This document shows, piece by piece, positions 12,364-21,193 of a DNA stretch of 64,000 nt. Numbering within the stretch: position 1 is the first letter of the stretch; each line of letters opens with the position of its first letter. This DNA is from Actinomadura madurae (lineage in GTDB: Bacteria > Actinomycetota > Actinomycetes > Streptosporangiales > Streptosporangiaceae): assembly GCF_900115095.1 (NCBI RefSeq), contig NZ_FOVH01000003.1:558001-622000 (forward strand), given 5' to 3'. The position numbers were made by a program, and so were the translations under genes. A model generated the notes under the pieces. That model saw only the letters and a program-made list of their open reading frames with translations, searched no databases and was not told where the DNA came from.

Positions 12364-13539
12364 GTGGCAGTGGGGAAGCCGAACCGCCGGGTCCTTCCGA
12401 CGATCATCGGTGTCACCGTGCTGACGACCCTCGCCGCGAACGTCGCCGTCCTCGTCGCGCGGGACGATCCCGCCGAGGCCCGGCGCGGCGAGCAGCGCGC
12501 CCGCTTCGTGGCCGCGTCCGGCAACAGCGCCCTGTCGCCCTCCGCCGTCGCGCCGCTGGGCAAGCGGCTGACCCCGCACGTCCTCGTGGCCGCGCCGTCC
12601 ACGCTGCCCGCGAGCTTCGTCCAGAAGGTCCGGGGCGCCAAGGGCGTGCAGGGCGCCGAGGTCGTGGACGCCGTGCAGGGCATGGTCGCCGGCAAGCGGG
12701 TCGGGCTGATGGGCGTCGACCCGTCCACGTTCCGCAACTACACGCCGAAGCCGACCGCCAAGTCGGACGCCCTCTGGCGCAACGTGGCGTCCGGCGACGT
12801 CGCGATCTCCTTCACGATGGGCAACGACGGCGGCGTCAAGCTCGGCAGCCAGGTGCCCGTCGGCGGCCGGCAGAACCAGTCGCAGCTGCGCGTCGGCGCG
12901 TACGCCACGATGGGCATCAGCGACGTCGACGCGGTCATCTCGCACACCACCGCGCAGGCCCTCGGGATGCCGACCGGCAACGCGATGCTGATCAGCGTCC
13001 CGAAGGCCGAGCCGAAGGCGTTCATCAAGAAGCTCCGCAAGGTGATGCCGAAGCAGGCCAAGGCGGTCGCGGTCAACCCGGAGATCGACTTCCCGAAGTC
13101 GGGGGAGGTGCCGGCCTCCAACGGGCAGGTCATGACGGCGAGCCAGGTGCGGACGGTCATCCAGGCCGCCCACACGCGGCTCGGCTGGCCGTACGTGTGG
13201 GGCGGCGAGTCCGAGGCGGAGGGCGGGTACGACTGCTCCGGCCTCATGCAGTACGCGTTCGCGAAGGCGGGCATCCGGCTCCCGCGCGTCGCCGCCGACC
13301 AGGCCCGCGCCGGCTGGGTCATCCCGTACTCCAAGGCCGAGCCGGGCGACATGCTCATCTGGGCCAACGACCCGACCGCGCCCGGCTACATCTCCCACAT
13401 CGCCCTCTACCTGGGCAAGGGCAAGATGCTGGCGGCGCCGAGGACGGGGACCGTGGTGCAGGTCCAGAACGTCTACACCCGCAACATGCGCGGCGCCGTC
13501 CGGGTGAGCCCGAAGATGGCCGCCGCCCTCACGCGCTGA
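12364..13539 (+). CDS. NlpC/P60-family cell-wall hydrolase
   Basis: 391 residues. A signal anchor at residues 8-30 (VLPTIIGVTVLTTLAANVAVLVA) exports the protein. Residues 40-255 form a region I do not recognise (SALSPSAVAPLGKRLTPHVLVAAPSTLPASFVQKVRGAKGV), possibly a wall- or substrate-binding module. Residues 258-391 are an NlpC/P60 (C40) peptidase domain: RTVIQAAHTRLGWPYVWGG, YDCSGLM with catalytic C291, ISHIALYLGKGKML with H345. Such enzymes cut peptidoglycan stem peptides. GAGGGAG lies 5 nt before the GTG start; a second GTG two codons later is possible. The gene is alone in its transcript. Confidence 0.88.
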   Translation: MAVGKPNRRVLPTIIGVTVLTTLAANVAVLVARDDPAEARRGEQRARFVAASGNSALSPSAVAPLGKRLTPHVLVAAPSTLPASFVQKVRGAKGVQGAEVVDAVQGMVAGKRVGLMGVDPSTFRNYTPKPTAKSDALWRNVASGDVAISFTMGNDGGVKLGSQVPVGGRQNQSQLRVGAYATMGISDVDAVISHTTAQALGMPTGNAMLISVPKAEPKAFIKKLRKVMPKQAKAVAVNPEIDFPKSGEVPASNGQVMTASQVRTVIQAAHTRLGWPYVWGGESEAEGGYDCSGLMQYAFAKAGIRLPRVAADQARAGWVIPYSKAEPGDMLIWANDPTAPGYISHIALYLGKGKMLAAPRTGTVVQVQNVYTRNMRGAVRVSPKMAAALTR

Positions 13540-13661
13540 CCCGCCGCGCCCGGCCGGCGCCGGGGACCCGAATCGCGCTCGGCGAGGCCCGGCGGCCTGC
13601 GCACCGGCCTTGATCATTCCTTTTCCCGGTCCCGCGATGCTGGCGCCGCGGCGCGATGCGT

Positions 13662-13677
13662 TGTAATTTTGATTACA
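13662..13677 (+). promoter_or_regulatory. AT-rich inverted repeat and probable leaderless promoter
   Basis: TGTAAT-TTTG-ATTACA is a perfect 6-bp inverted repeat whose last base is the A of the start codon. It contains TAATTT (13664-13669), a good -10 box 7 nt before the ATG, and there is no Shine-Dalgarno, so the mRNA is probably leaderless and the repeat could be an operator blocking the start site. Confidence 0.5.
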
Positions 13678-14198
13678 TGACTACGAGCGAAGCGGCGGAG
13701 CGGCTCCGCGGCTGGTTCGCCGGGCGGCTCCCGGAGGACTGGTTCGAGGACGCGCCCGAGATCGTCCTCGACCGCGAGGAGGTCAGCGTCATCGGCCGGC
13801 TGCCCGTCCCGGCGGCGGCCGAGGGGGTGTCGGACGCCGAGCGCGCCGGCGTGATCGCCGGGCACGTCCAGCGCTTCCGGGACGAGACCCGCGACCGGCG
13901 CATCGGCATCGCCCGCGAGGCCGAGCAGCGCTTCGGCCACAAGGTCTCCTGGGGCGTCGAGTGCGGCGGCGAGCGGGAGATGTTCACCACCCTGTCGGTG
14001 CCGGTGATGACGCGGCTGCGGCAGCCGGAGCGCCGGGTCCTGGACACGCTCGTGGAGGCCGGGGTCGCGCGCAGCCGCAGCGACGCGCTCGCCTGGTGCG
14101 TCCGGCTCGTCGGCAAGAACACCGACGAGTGGCTGGCGGAGCTGCGCAGCGCCCTGCGGCACGTCGAGCGCGCCCGCGCCGCCGGCCCGCAGGCCTGA
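13677..14198 (+). CDS. conserved actinobacterial protein of unknown function
   Basis: 173 residues beginning MTTSEAAERLRGWFAGRLPEDWFED. I do not recognise a named domain. The middle (REEVSVIGRLPVPAAAEGVSDAERAGVIAGHVQRFRDETRDRRIGIAREAEQRFGHKVSWGVECGG) alternates beta and helix. The C-terminal half (RLRQPERRVLDTLVEAGVARSRSDALAWCVRLVGKNTDEWLAELRSALRHVERAR) resembles a ribbon-helix-helix-like or other small helical DNA-binding arrangement, with SRSDALAWCVRLV typical of such modules. With the palindrome on its own start codon, an autoregulator is plausible but unproven. It stands alone between convergent-free gaps upstream of uppS. Confidence 0.7.
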   Translation: MTTSEAAERLRGWFAGRLPEDWFEDAPEIVLDREEVSVIGRLPVPAAAEGVSDAERAGVIAGHVQRFRDETRDRRIGIAREAEQRFGHKVSWGVECGGEREMFTTLSVPVMTRLRQPERRVLDTLVEAGVARSRSDALAWCVRLVGKNTDEWLAELRSALRHVERARAAGPQA

Positions 14199-14298
14199 CC
14201 GGGCCGGAGCGACCGGAGCGGGCCATCCACCGGGCCCGCGCCGCGGTCGCGCGTTAATCTCGAATACGGAAACGGTGGGAGAAGTGTCGCCGCCGGGC

Positions 14299-14323
14299 CA
14301 TAATTGAGCGTCTTTTCCAAAAG
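14299..14323 (+). promoter_or_regulatory. possible uppS promoter element and palindrome
   Basis: CATAAT (14299-14304) could serve as a -10 box, followed by the 12-bp palindrome CTTTTCCAAAAG (14312-14323), 28 nt before the uppS start. No convincing -35 hexamer is seen. Confidence 0.3.
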
Positions 14324-14350
14324 CGGACGGTCGCTCGAAGGGAAGCCCAC

Positions 14351-15238
14351 ATGGGGGTTCGGCGTACGGGAGAGCCGCGCACCAGGACGGCGCGCGGCGC
14401 GCGGAGGGACGGCGTGCGCCGGCGCCCCGCCGAGGGCGCCCGGCTGCTCGACGCCGTCCGCCGCAGCGGCCCGTACGCGGCCGTCCGCGACGCCGTCTAC
14501 CGGCTGTACGAGCGCCGCGTCGAGGCCGACCTGCCGACCGACGTCACCCCCCGGCACGTCGGCGTGATCCTGGACGGCAACCGGCGCTGGGCGCGGTCGA
14601 TGGGCCTCGCCGACGTCAACACCGGCCACCAGCGCGGCGCCCAGAAGATCTCCGAGCTGCTCCAGTGGAGCGCGGAGGCCGGCGTCGAGCACGTAACGCT
14701 CTGGCTGCTGTCCACCGACAACCTGAACCGCCCCGCCGCGGAGCTGGACCCGCTGCTGACGATCATCGAGAACACCGTCCGCAAGCTCGCCGCCGACGGC
14801 TGGCACGTCAAGCCCGTCGGCGCCCTCGACCTGCTGCCCGACAAGACCGCCCGCGTCCTGAAAGATGCCGGTGAGGCCACATCCGACGCACCCGGCCTGA
14901 TTGTGAACGTCGCGGTTGGGTATGGAGGTAGGCGTGAGATCGCTGATGCGGTGCGCTCTCTGCTCATCGAGCAGGCGAGCCGTGGCACCAGCATCGAGGA
15001 ACTCGCCGAGGTCCTCGACGTGGAGCACATCGCGGAGCATCTCTACACGCGCGGCCAGCCGGACCCGGACCTGGTCATCCGCACCTCGGGGGAGCAGCGT
15101 CTCTCCGGCTTCATGCTCTGGCAGAGCGCCCACTCGGAGTTCTACTTCTGCGAGGTCCACTGGCCGGACTTCCGCAAGGTCGACTTCCTCCGGGCCATGC
15201 GCTCCTACGCCGCGCGGCACCGGCGCTACGGTACCTGA
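14351..15238 (+). CDS. uppS: isoprenyl transferase (cis-prenyl diphosphate synthase)
   Basis: 295 residues. Condenses isopentenyl diphosphate onto an allylic primer to make cis-polyprenyl diphosphate for cell-wall lipid carriers. Signature motifs: HVGVILDGNRRWARSMG with catalytic D75, GVEHVTLWLLSTDNLNRP, and the C-terminal RTSGEQRLSGFMLWQSAHSEFYFCEVHWPDFRKVDFLRAM. The basic N-terminal extension of about 60 residues (MGVRRTGEPRTRTARGARRD) is not part of the catalytic fold. The pattern is close to the short-chain mycobacterial enzyme Rv1086, so the product may be Z,E-farnesyl rather than C50 diphosphate. GAAGGGAA lies 6 nt before the ATG. Confidence 0.92.
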   Translation: MGVRRTGEPRTRTARGARRDGVRRRPAEGARLLDAVRRSGPYAAVRDAVYRLYERRVEADLPTDVTPRHVGVILDGNRRWARSMGLADVNTGHQRGAQKISELLQWSAEAGVEHVTLWLLSTDNLNRPAAELDPLLTIIENTVRKLAADGWHVKPVGALDLLPDKTARVLKDAGEATSDAPGLIVNVAVGYGGRREIADAVRSLLIEQASRGTSIEELAEVLDVEHIAEHLYTRGQPDPDLVIRTSGEQRLSGFMLWQSAHSEFYFCEVHWPDFRKVDFLRAMRSYAARHRRYGT

Positions 15239-15313
15239 CCGTCCTCCGCGGACCACCGCCCCTGCGGCGGACCTGCGCGCCACCGGCAGTTCCCCCATGA
15301 TCAGGGAGATCGA

Positions 15314-16690
15314 GTGGCCACAACCTCCGCGCGCCGTCCCGGCCCGTCCGGGAACACCGCTGGAACGCCCCTCGCGGGCGGTTCCGAAGGGAGGCGCACG
15401 TACGTCCTCGACACCAGCGTCCTGCTCGCCGACCCGGGGGCGATGACCCGGTTCGCCGAGCACGAGGTCGTACTCCCCATCGTCGTCATCTCCGAGCTGG
15501 AGGCCAAGCGGCACCACCCCGAGCTCGGGTACTTCGCCCGGCAGGCCCTGCGCACGCTGGACGACCTGCGCCTGCGCCACGGCCGGCTGGACGAGCCCGT
15601 GGCGGTCGAGGGGCCGGTCGGCGACCAGGGCGGGACGGTGCGGGTCGAGCTGAACCACTCCGACCCGAGCGTCCTGCCGGACGGGTTCCGGCTCGGCGAC
15701 AACGACACCCGGATCCTGTCGGTGGCGGCGTGGCTGGCCCGCGAGGGGCGTGACGTGGTCCTGGTCTCCAAGGACCTGCCGATGCGGGTGAAGGCGTCCG
15801 CGGTGGGGCTCGCCGCCGAGGAGTACCGCGCCGAGCTGGCCGTGGTGGAGTCCGGCTGGACCGGCATGCGCGAGCTGGAGGTCCCGGGCGGGGCGCTGGA
15901 GGAGCTGTACGAGGCGGGGACCGCGGACCTGGAGGAGGCGCGCGACCTGCCGTGCCACACGGGCCTGCGGCTGCTGTCGGAGCGCGGGTCGGCCCTCGGC
16001 CGCGTCCAGCCCGACAAGTCGGTGAAGCTGGTGCGGGGCGACCGCGAGGTGTTCGGGCTGCGCGGCCGGTCCGCGGAGCAGCGGATCGCGCTCGACCTGC
16101 TGATGGACGAGGACGTCGGCATCGTCTCGCTGGGCGGCCGGGCCGGCACCGGGAAGTCGGCGCTCGCCCTCTGCGCGGGCCTTGAGGCCGTGCTGGAGCG
16201 CCGCCAGCACCGCAAGGTCGTGGTGTTCCGCCCCCTGTACGCGGTCGGCGGCCAGGACCTCGGATACCTGCCGGGGTCGGAGAACGAGAAGATGTCGCCG
16301 TGGGCGCAGGCCGTCTACGACACCCTGTCGGCGGTGACCACCCCGGAGGTCATCGACGAGGTCGTGGACCGTGACATGCTGGAGGTCCTGCCGCTCACGC
16401 ACATCCGGGGGCGGTCGCTGCACGACGCGTTCGTGATCGTCGACGAGGCGCAGTCGCTGGAGCGGGGCGTGCTGCTGACCGTCCTGTCGCGGATCGGCGC
16501 CGGATCGCGGGTCGTGCTGACGCACGACGTGGCGCAGCGCGACAACCTGCGGGTCGGGCGGCACGACGGCGTCGCGGCGGTGGTGGAGCGGCTGAAGGGC
16601 CACCCGCTGTTCGCGCACGTCACGCTGACCAGGTCGGAGCGGTCGCCGATCGCCGCCCTGGTCACCGACATGCTGGGCGACGTCGGCTGA
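15314..16690 (+). CDS. phoH: PIN-PhoH fusion protein
   Basis: 458 residues, GTG start. Residues 28-165 form a PIN nuclease domain ([72 protein letters not shown]) with the conserved acidic residues. Residues 250-458 form the PhoH P-loop ATPase: [21 protein letters not shown] with Walker A K281, then [38 protein letters not shown] as Walker B. PIN-PhoH proteins (PhoH2, YlaK) are reported RNA helicase/ribonucleases and mycobacterial homologues pair with an antitoxin-like partner; none is evident here. Located between uppS and a lytic transglycosylase, as in other actinomycetes. Confidence 0.92.
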   Translation: MATTSARRPGPSGNTAGTPLAGGSEGRRTYVLDTSVLLADPGAMTRFAEHEVVLPIVVISELEAKRHHPELGYFARQALRTLDDLRLRHGRLDEPVAVEGPVGDQGGTVRVELNHSDPSVLPDGFRLGDNDTRILSVAAWLAREGRDVVLVSKDLPMRVKASAVGLAAEEYRAELAVVESGWTGMRELEVPGGALEELYEAGTADLEEARDLPCHTGLRLLSERGSALGRVQPDKSVKLVRGDREVFGLRGRSAEQRIALDLLMDEDVGIVSLGGRAGTGKSALALCAGLEAVLERRQHRKVVVFRPLYAVGGQDLGYLPGSENEKMSPWAQAVYDTLSAVTTPEVIDEVVDRDMLEVLPLTHIRGRSLHDAFVIVDEAQSLERGVLLTVLSRIGAGSRVVLTHDVAQRDNLRVGRHDGVAAVVERLKGHPLFAHVTLTRSERSPIAALVTDMLGDVG

Positions 16691-16748
16691 GCGACGTCCG
16701 GAGCGGAGCTCCGGCGGAGCGGAGGACGGCGCTCAGCCCTTCGGGGGG

Positions 16749-16832
16749 TGTGGGGGTCCGCCCCCACAGGGAGCAGGCCTCTGAGGACGGCGCGGGAACC
16801 CTGGCGGCCCTCGGACGGGCCGCCGGGGTTCC
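16749..16832 (+). terminator. two hairpins after phoH
   Basis: First stem TGTGGGGG-TCCG-CCCCCACA (16749-16768). Second stem GGAACCCTGGCGGCCC paired with GGGCCGCCGGGGTTCC (16795-16832), 16 bp with one T-G wobble and a 6-nt loop. Together they should stop transcription from phoH. The first resembles the hairpin in the 41-bp repeats near 27 kb. Confidence 0.65.
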
Positions 16833-17226
16833 GCGTCTCGGGACAACGGGTGAGATCTCCTACGGAGCGTGATCATTAAACCCCGTACCGTAGAGTTGTG
16901 ATGAACGTCACACCCCAGGGTTGAATGTCCGGGATCCCCTGGTCCGCTTGCGGTTTCGGTGATCAGAGGGACGGGTTGACAACCGTCCCACGAGCCGCAT
17001 TCATCTCGTTTCGGTTGCGGAGCCTCCCTCGGCCTCGGGCATTGTGTCTCCCCGTAAGCACCCCCGAACGGTGCCCGGCCGGAGCGCGGCCCCCCTGAAC
17101 CACCGCGCGACGGGCACGGCACCGGTCCGGCCCGGGGGCCGCCCGGCCTCCCGGCGGCCTGGAGGGCCGAGGGTGGAAACAGTTCGTGCGCGTGTCCATG
17201 CGCGTGCGACCGTCGGAAGGACCGCC
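16833..17226 (+). other. long leader/intergenic region before the lytic transglycosylase
   Basis: About 390 nt without a convincing gene. It contains a CRP-type palindrome (16897-16912), a hairpin GGGACGGGTTGACAACCGTCCC (16968-16989, one bulged G) that embeds a TTGACA -35-like hexamer (16976-16981), and GC-rich inverted segments near 17120-17160. The frame of the downstream gene is open back to a GTG at 17044, so part of this could be coding. I looked for the ydaO riboswitch that precedes similar genes in Streptomyces and did not find it. Confidence 0.5.
16897..16912. promoter_or_regulatory. CRP/cAMP receptor-type binding site
   Basis: TGTGATGAACGTCACA matches the TGTGA-N6-TCACA consensus exactly, and also the GTG-N6-GNCAC form described for Streptomyces Crp. 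It lies upstream of a secreted lytic transglycosylase; in M. tuberculosis CRP controls rpfA, a wall hydrolase of similar type. Confidence 0.6.
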
Positions 17227-18195
17227 TTGTACGGAGACCGTCCCGGGTCCCCTAGGCGAGACGATCGACAGAGCTTCGACCCCCGGACGCCGATGCAGGC
17301 GCCCGCCCCGGCCCCCGGCCCCGCCGCGGCGTCCCCCACCGTGGAGGGCTCCCACGCCCCGCACGAGGACGACGTGCGCGTCGCCGGCACCGACCGCGCC
17401 CGGGGCGGCGCCCCCGCCGGCGACACGCTCGGGTTCCAGCCCGTCCCGGAACCGCCGCGCCCCGGCGCCTCCGCCGGCGGCGGCCGCGACGAGATCGCCT
17501 CGAACCCGCAGGGCCCCGCGCCGCGCGCGGCGGCCCGCAAGGGCGGCGCGGGCGGGCGCAACGGCATGCGGATCGCCGCGGTCGTCACGGGCGCCGCGGT
17601 GGTCCTCGGCGGCGGCGCGGTCGCCGCGTTCGCGTTCACCGGCGGCGGCGACGACGGCACGCAGACCGTCCAGGCGAGCAAGCAGCTCGCGGACCCCGCT
17701 CCGAAGGTCGACCCGAAGGTCCTGGAGCAGCAGCGCAAGAAGCTGGCGCTGGAGCGCGCCTCCCGCGCCGCGCGCGAGGACGGGCAGAAGGCCCCGTCCC
17801 TGCGCCCCAAGGGCAAGCCGCTTCCCACCAAGACGCCCAAGAAGGACAAGGGCGACGGCGGCGGCGCCCCCGCCGGCGACCCGGTGCCGAAGGGCGAGGC
17901 GCAGGAGATCGCCAAGAAGCTGATGCCGGGCTTCGGCTTCACCGGCAGCGGCCAGTTCGGCTGCCTGGTCAAGCTGTGGGACCGGGAGAGCGGCTGGAAC
18001 ACCCACGCCGCCAACCCGTCGTCGGGCGCGTACGGCATCCCGCAGGCCCTGCCCGGCTCCAAGATGGCGAGCGCCGGACCCGACTGGCAGAACAACGCCA
18101 CCACGCAGATCAAGTGGGGCCTCGGCTACATCAAGAGCCGCTACAAGACCCCGTGCGGCGGTTGGTCGCACTTCCAGTCGGCGGGCTGGTACTGA
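17227..18195 (+). CDS. membrane-anchored lytic transglycosylase-like protein
   Basis: 322 residues from TTG 17227, chosen because GGAAGGA ends 6 nt upstream; GTG 17044 or ATG 17293 are alternatives. Residues 1-115 are Pro/Ala/Gly-rich and cytoplasmic; a membrane helix follows (MRIAAVVTGAAVVLGGGAVAAFAF, about 115-138); then a Lys-rich linker with KTPKKDKGDGGG. The last 95 residues are a compact lysozyme/SLT-like domain: EAQEIAKKLMPGFGFTGSGQFGCLVKLWDRESGWNTHAANPSSGAYGIPQALPGSKMASAG, with the Glu in DRESGWN as probable catalytic acid and two Cys for a disulphide. It should cut peptidoglycan glycan strands. A CRP-type site lies upstream. Confidence 0.85.
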   Translation: MYGDRPGSPRRDDRQSFDPRTPMQAPAPAPGPAAASPTVEGSHAPHEDDVRVAGTDRARGGAPAGDTLGFQPVPEPPRPGASAGGGRDEIASNPQGPAPRAAARKGGAGGRNGMRIAAVVTGAAVVLGGGAVAAFAFTGGGDDGTQTVQASKQLADPAPKVDPKVLEQQRKKLALERASRAAREDGQKAPSLRPKGKPLPTKTPKKDKGDGGGAPAGDPVPKGEAQEIAKKLMPGFGFTGSGQFGCLVKLWDRESGWNTHAANPSSGAYGIPQALPGSKMASAGPDWQNNATTQIKWGLGYIKSRYKTPCGGWSHFQSAGWY

Positions 18196-18201
18196 CCCTG
18201 G

Positions 18202-18245
18202 CTCGCGCGTCCCGGGCGCCCTGCGGGGCTCCTGGGACGCGCGAG
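18202..18245. terminator. bidirectional terminator between transglycosylase and fumC
   Basis: Perfect 12-bp inverted repeat CTCGCGCGTCCC (18202-18213) and GGGACGCGCGAG (18234-18245) with a 20-nt GC-rich loop, in the 69-bp gap between convergent genes. Confidence 0.7.
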
Positions 18246-18264
18246 GCCGCCGGCGCCCCGACGA

Positions 18265-19665
18265 TCAGCGCCCGGACGATCCGGTCATCCGGAGGACGTC
18301 GAGCGCCTCGTCCAGCTGCTCGACGGTGAGCTTCCCGTCCTTCACGTGGCCGCGCTCCAGGACGACCTCGCGGATCGTCCTGCGCTCCCTGAGCGCCTGC
18401 TTGGCGACCTTCGCCGCCTCCTCGTACCCGATGTAGCGGTTCAGCGGCGTCACGATCGACGGTGACGACTCGGCGTACTCGCGCATCCGCTCCTCGTCGG
18501 CCTCGATGCCGTCCACGCACCGGTCCGCGAGCAGCCGCGACACGTTCGCCAGCAGGGTGACCGACTCCAGCACGTTGCGGGCCAGCATCGGCAGCATCAC
18601 GTTCAGCTCGAAGCTGCCGGACGCGCCGCCGAACGCGACCGCCGCGTCGTTCCCGACGACCTGCGCCGCGACCTGCGCGACCGCCTCGGGGATCACCGGG
18701 TTCACCTTGCCCGGCATGATCGACGAGCCGGGCTGCAGGTCGGGCAGCCGGATCTCGGCGAGCCCGGCGCGCGGCCCGGACCCCATCCAGCGCAGGTCGT
18801 TGGCGATCTTGTGGAGGCTCACCGCGATCGTGCGGAGCGCGCCGCTGGCCTCCACCAGGCCGTCCCGCGCCCCCTGCGCCTCGAAGTGGTTCCGGGCCTC
18901 GGTCAGCGGCAGCCCGGTGGCCCGCGCGATCTCCGCGATGACGCGGGCGGCGAAGCCCTCCGGGGTGTTGATGCCGGTGCCGACCGCGGTGCCGCCGAGC
19001 GGCAGCTCCGCCAGCCGGGGCAGGACGGCCTCCAGCCGCTCCACGCCGTGCGCGGCCTGGGCGGCGTATCCGCCGAACTCCTGGCCGAGCGTCACGGGCG
19101 TCGCGTCCATCAGGTGGGTGCGGCCCGACTTCACCGTGTCCCGGAACTCCTCGGCCTTCCGCGCCAGGGCGGCCTCCAGATGCCTCAGCGCGGGGATCAG
19201 ATCGTTCAGGACGGCCCCGGTCGCCGCGATGTGGATGGAGGACGGGAACACGTCGTTGGACGACTGGGAGGCGTTCACGTGGTCGTTCGGGTGGACCGGG
19301 CGGCCGAGCCGCTCCTGCGCCAGCGTCGCCACGACCTCGTTGGCGTTCATGTTGGACGACGTTCCGGACCCGGTCTGGAACACGTCGATGGGGAACTGGT
19401 CGTTCCAGCGCCCGTCCGCGACCTCGCGGGCGGCCTCGGTGATCGCGGCGGCCACGTCCTCGTCGAGCACGCCGAGCTCGGCGTTCACCGTCGCCGCCGC
19501 GGCCTTGATCTGGCCGAGCGCGGCGATGTGCGCGGCCTCCAGGCCCCGCCCGGAGATCGGGAAGTTCTCCACCGCGCGCTGCGTCTGCGCCCGCCACCGG
19601 GCCGCGGCCGGCACCCGGACCTCGCCCATGGAGTCGTGCTCGACCCGGAATCCCTGCTCGCTCAT
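18265..19665 (-). CDS. fumC: fumarate hydratase class II
   Basis: 466 residues. Oxygen-stable fumarase of the citric acid cycle, homotetrameric. Motifs: [58 protein letters not shown] with the catalytic-base region, and the fumarase/aspartase signature [21 protein letters not shown] lies 7 nt before the ATG at 19665. The window also encodes an iron-sulfur class I fumarase 1.5 kb away, so the cell has both forms. It is transcribed away from the kinase gene that precedes it on the same strand. Confidence 0.97.
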   Translation of the reverse strand: MSEQGFRVEHDSMGEVRVPAAARWRAQTQRAVENFPISGRGLEAAHIAALGQIKAAAATVNAELGVLDEDVAAAITEAAREVADGRWNDQFPIDVFQTGSGTSSNMNANEVVATLAQERLGRPVHPNDHVNASQSSNDVFPSSIHIAATGAVLNDLIPALRHLEAALARKAEEFRDTVKSGRTHLMDATPVTLGQEFGGYAAQAAHGVERLEAVLPRLAELPLGGTAVGTGINTPEGFAARVIAEIARATGLPLTEARNHFEAQGARDGLVEASGALRTIAVSLHKIANDLRWMGSGPRAGLAEIRLPDLQPGSSIMPGKVNPVIPEAVAQVAAQVVGNDAAVAFGGASGSFELNVMLPMLARNVLESVTLLANVSRLLADRCVDGIEADEERMREYAESSPSIVTPLNRYIGYEEAAKVAKQALRERRTIREVVLERGHVKDGKLTVEQLDEALDVLRMTGSSGR

Positions 19666-19778
19666 GGAACGCCTCCCACTCGACATCGCTTGGCCGGCAT
19701 CGCTCGGCCGGCGCGGACGGCCGCCGTCGTCCATGGCAGCCCGCCGGGTGGCTCACGCATTCCCGGGTGAGGGGCGGA

Positions 19779-21041
19779 TCACTCCTTGTTCAGCGTGTAG
19801 TTCTGGCGCTCGCCGGGCTTGCCGGTCGGCTTCTGCGTGCCGTTCACCCAGACGTCGCAGGCCGACGCGTCGTAGATCACCGCGTTGATCCGGGGCTGGT
19901 CGTACTGGCGCGCCTCGCCCTGGCGCAGCGTCTCGTCGCTGAGCACGGTGATCGCGTTGCCCGGCACCGACACGAAGATCTTGCACGAGTCGCTGCGGGC
20001 GCGGACGACCAGCGTGCTGGACCCCACGCCCGGGGGCGCGGCGACCTGGCTGGTGCCCGCCGGGCTGGACGACGAGGCGGTCGGGGACGGCCCCGGGCTC
20101 TCGCGCATCATGCCGACGATGAGCGCGGTGGCGCCGATGCCGCAGGAGGCGACGGTGGCGCCGATGAGCCCGATCACCACCATCAGCCGGTAGCGCGGCG
20201 TCGGGGCCCGGCGCCCGGAGCGCGGGCCCGCCATGGCCCGTTCGAGCCGGTCGACGGCGCGGGCGTGGCTGAGCCGGCGGGTCGGGTTCTTCTCCAGCAG
20301 CCCGCTGATCACCGGCGCGAGGGCGCCGGCGTTCTGCGGGGCCGGGGGCGACTCGTTGGCCAGCGCGGACAGCGTCGCCATCACGTTCTCGCGCTCGAAC
20401 GGCGGGCGGCCCTCCAGCGCGGCGTACAGGGTCGCGCCGAGCGACCAGAGGTCGGAGCGGGGGGTGGCCTTGTCCCCGGCGGCGACCTCCGGCGCGACGT
20501 AGGCGGGCGAGCCCATGAAGTGGCCCGTCTTGGTGAGGCTCGCCGAGCCGGAGGAGAACGCGAGCCCGAAGTCGGTGAGGACGACCCGGTCCCCGTCCAG
20601 CAGGACGTTGCTCGGTTTGAGGTCGCGGTGCACGATGCCGGCCTTGTGCGCGGTGTTCAGCGCGTCCAGCAGGGCGCGGCCGATGTGCGCGACGCGGTCG
20701 GGCGGGAGCGGTCCCGAGCGTTCGATGAGCTGCTCGAGGCTGGGCGCCTCGATCATCTCCATCACGATCCAGGGACGGCCCTGCTCGATGACCACGTCGT
20801 ACACCTCGACGATGGAGTGCGTGCGCAGCTGTGCGGGCGCGCGCGCCTCCCGGAGGGTGCGGCGGTAGAAGACCACCCGGTCGTCCTCGGAGAGGTCCTC
20901 GGGGAGCCGCAGCTCCTTGATCGCCACGGCGCGATCGAGGAGCTCGTCGTGCCCTCTCCACACGGTGCCGTTGGCACCCTGACCGATCTCCGAGACCAGC
21001 CGGTAGCGCGTCGCTAGAACGAGGCGCTCTGACTGAGACAT
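19779..21041 (-). CDS. membrane-bound serine/threonine protein kinase
   Basis: 420 residues. Residues 13-270 are a Hanks-type kinase: GQGANGTVWRG glycine loop, AVAIKEL with the ATP-binding Lys, HRDLKPSNVLL catalytic loop, LTDFGLAF, then SPAYVAPEVAAGDKATPRSDLWSLGATLY. A juxtamembrane Arg-rich segment leads to one membrane helix (residues 285-312, LMVVIGLIGATVASCGIGATALIVGMM), and the last 100 residues form a small extracellular beta domain with a Cys pair. No PASTA repeats, so the ligand is not muropeptide by the usual module. It lies between the two fumarase genes; the FHA protein at 57.3-58.7 kb is one possible type of downstream reader. Confidence 0.92.
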   Translation of the reverse strand: MSQSERLVLATRYRLVSEIGQGANGTVWRGHDELLDRAVAIKELRLPEDLSEDDRVVFYRRTLREARAPAQLRTHSIVEVYDVVIEQGRPWIVMEMIEAPSLEQLIERSGPLPPDRVAHIGRALLDALNTAHKAGIVHRDLKPSNVLLDGDRVVLTDFGLAFSSGSASLTKTGHFMGSPAYVAPEVAAGDKATPRSDLWSLGATLYAALEGRPPFERENVMATLSALANESPPAPQNAGALAPVISGLLEKNPTRRLSHARAVDRLERAMAGPRSGRRAPTPRYRLMVVIGLIGATVASCGIGATALIVGMMRESPGPSPTASSSSPAGTSQVAAPPGVGSSTLVVRARSDSCKIFVSVPGNAITVLSDETLRQGEARQYDQPRINAVIYDASACDVWVNGTQKPTGKPGERQNYTLNKE

Positions 21042-21193
21042 GGCGGAAAAGATACCGGAGTGGCCAGCCGGTCATCCGGGAGACCTCATGACCAACGCCG
21101 ATTTTGGCCCAATACTGTGACCTACCGGCCAGAAACCCTGGACGGACGCGGGGCGGCGGCCGCCGCGGGCGCGCCGCCGGCCGCCGCCGGACG

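Noticed and set aside
16833..17226. A ydaO riboswitch before the lytic transglycosylase
   Set aside because: Similar Streptomyces genes have one, but the GGGGTGAATC and CCCGAACCC-GNCAGC motifs are absent here.
17044..17226. Earlier GTG start for the lytic transglycosylase
   Set aside because: No ribosome site before it and the extra 61 residues are Arg/Pro-rich; TTG 17227 has GGAAGGA at proper spacing. Not fully excluded.
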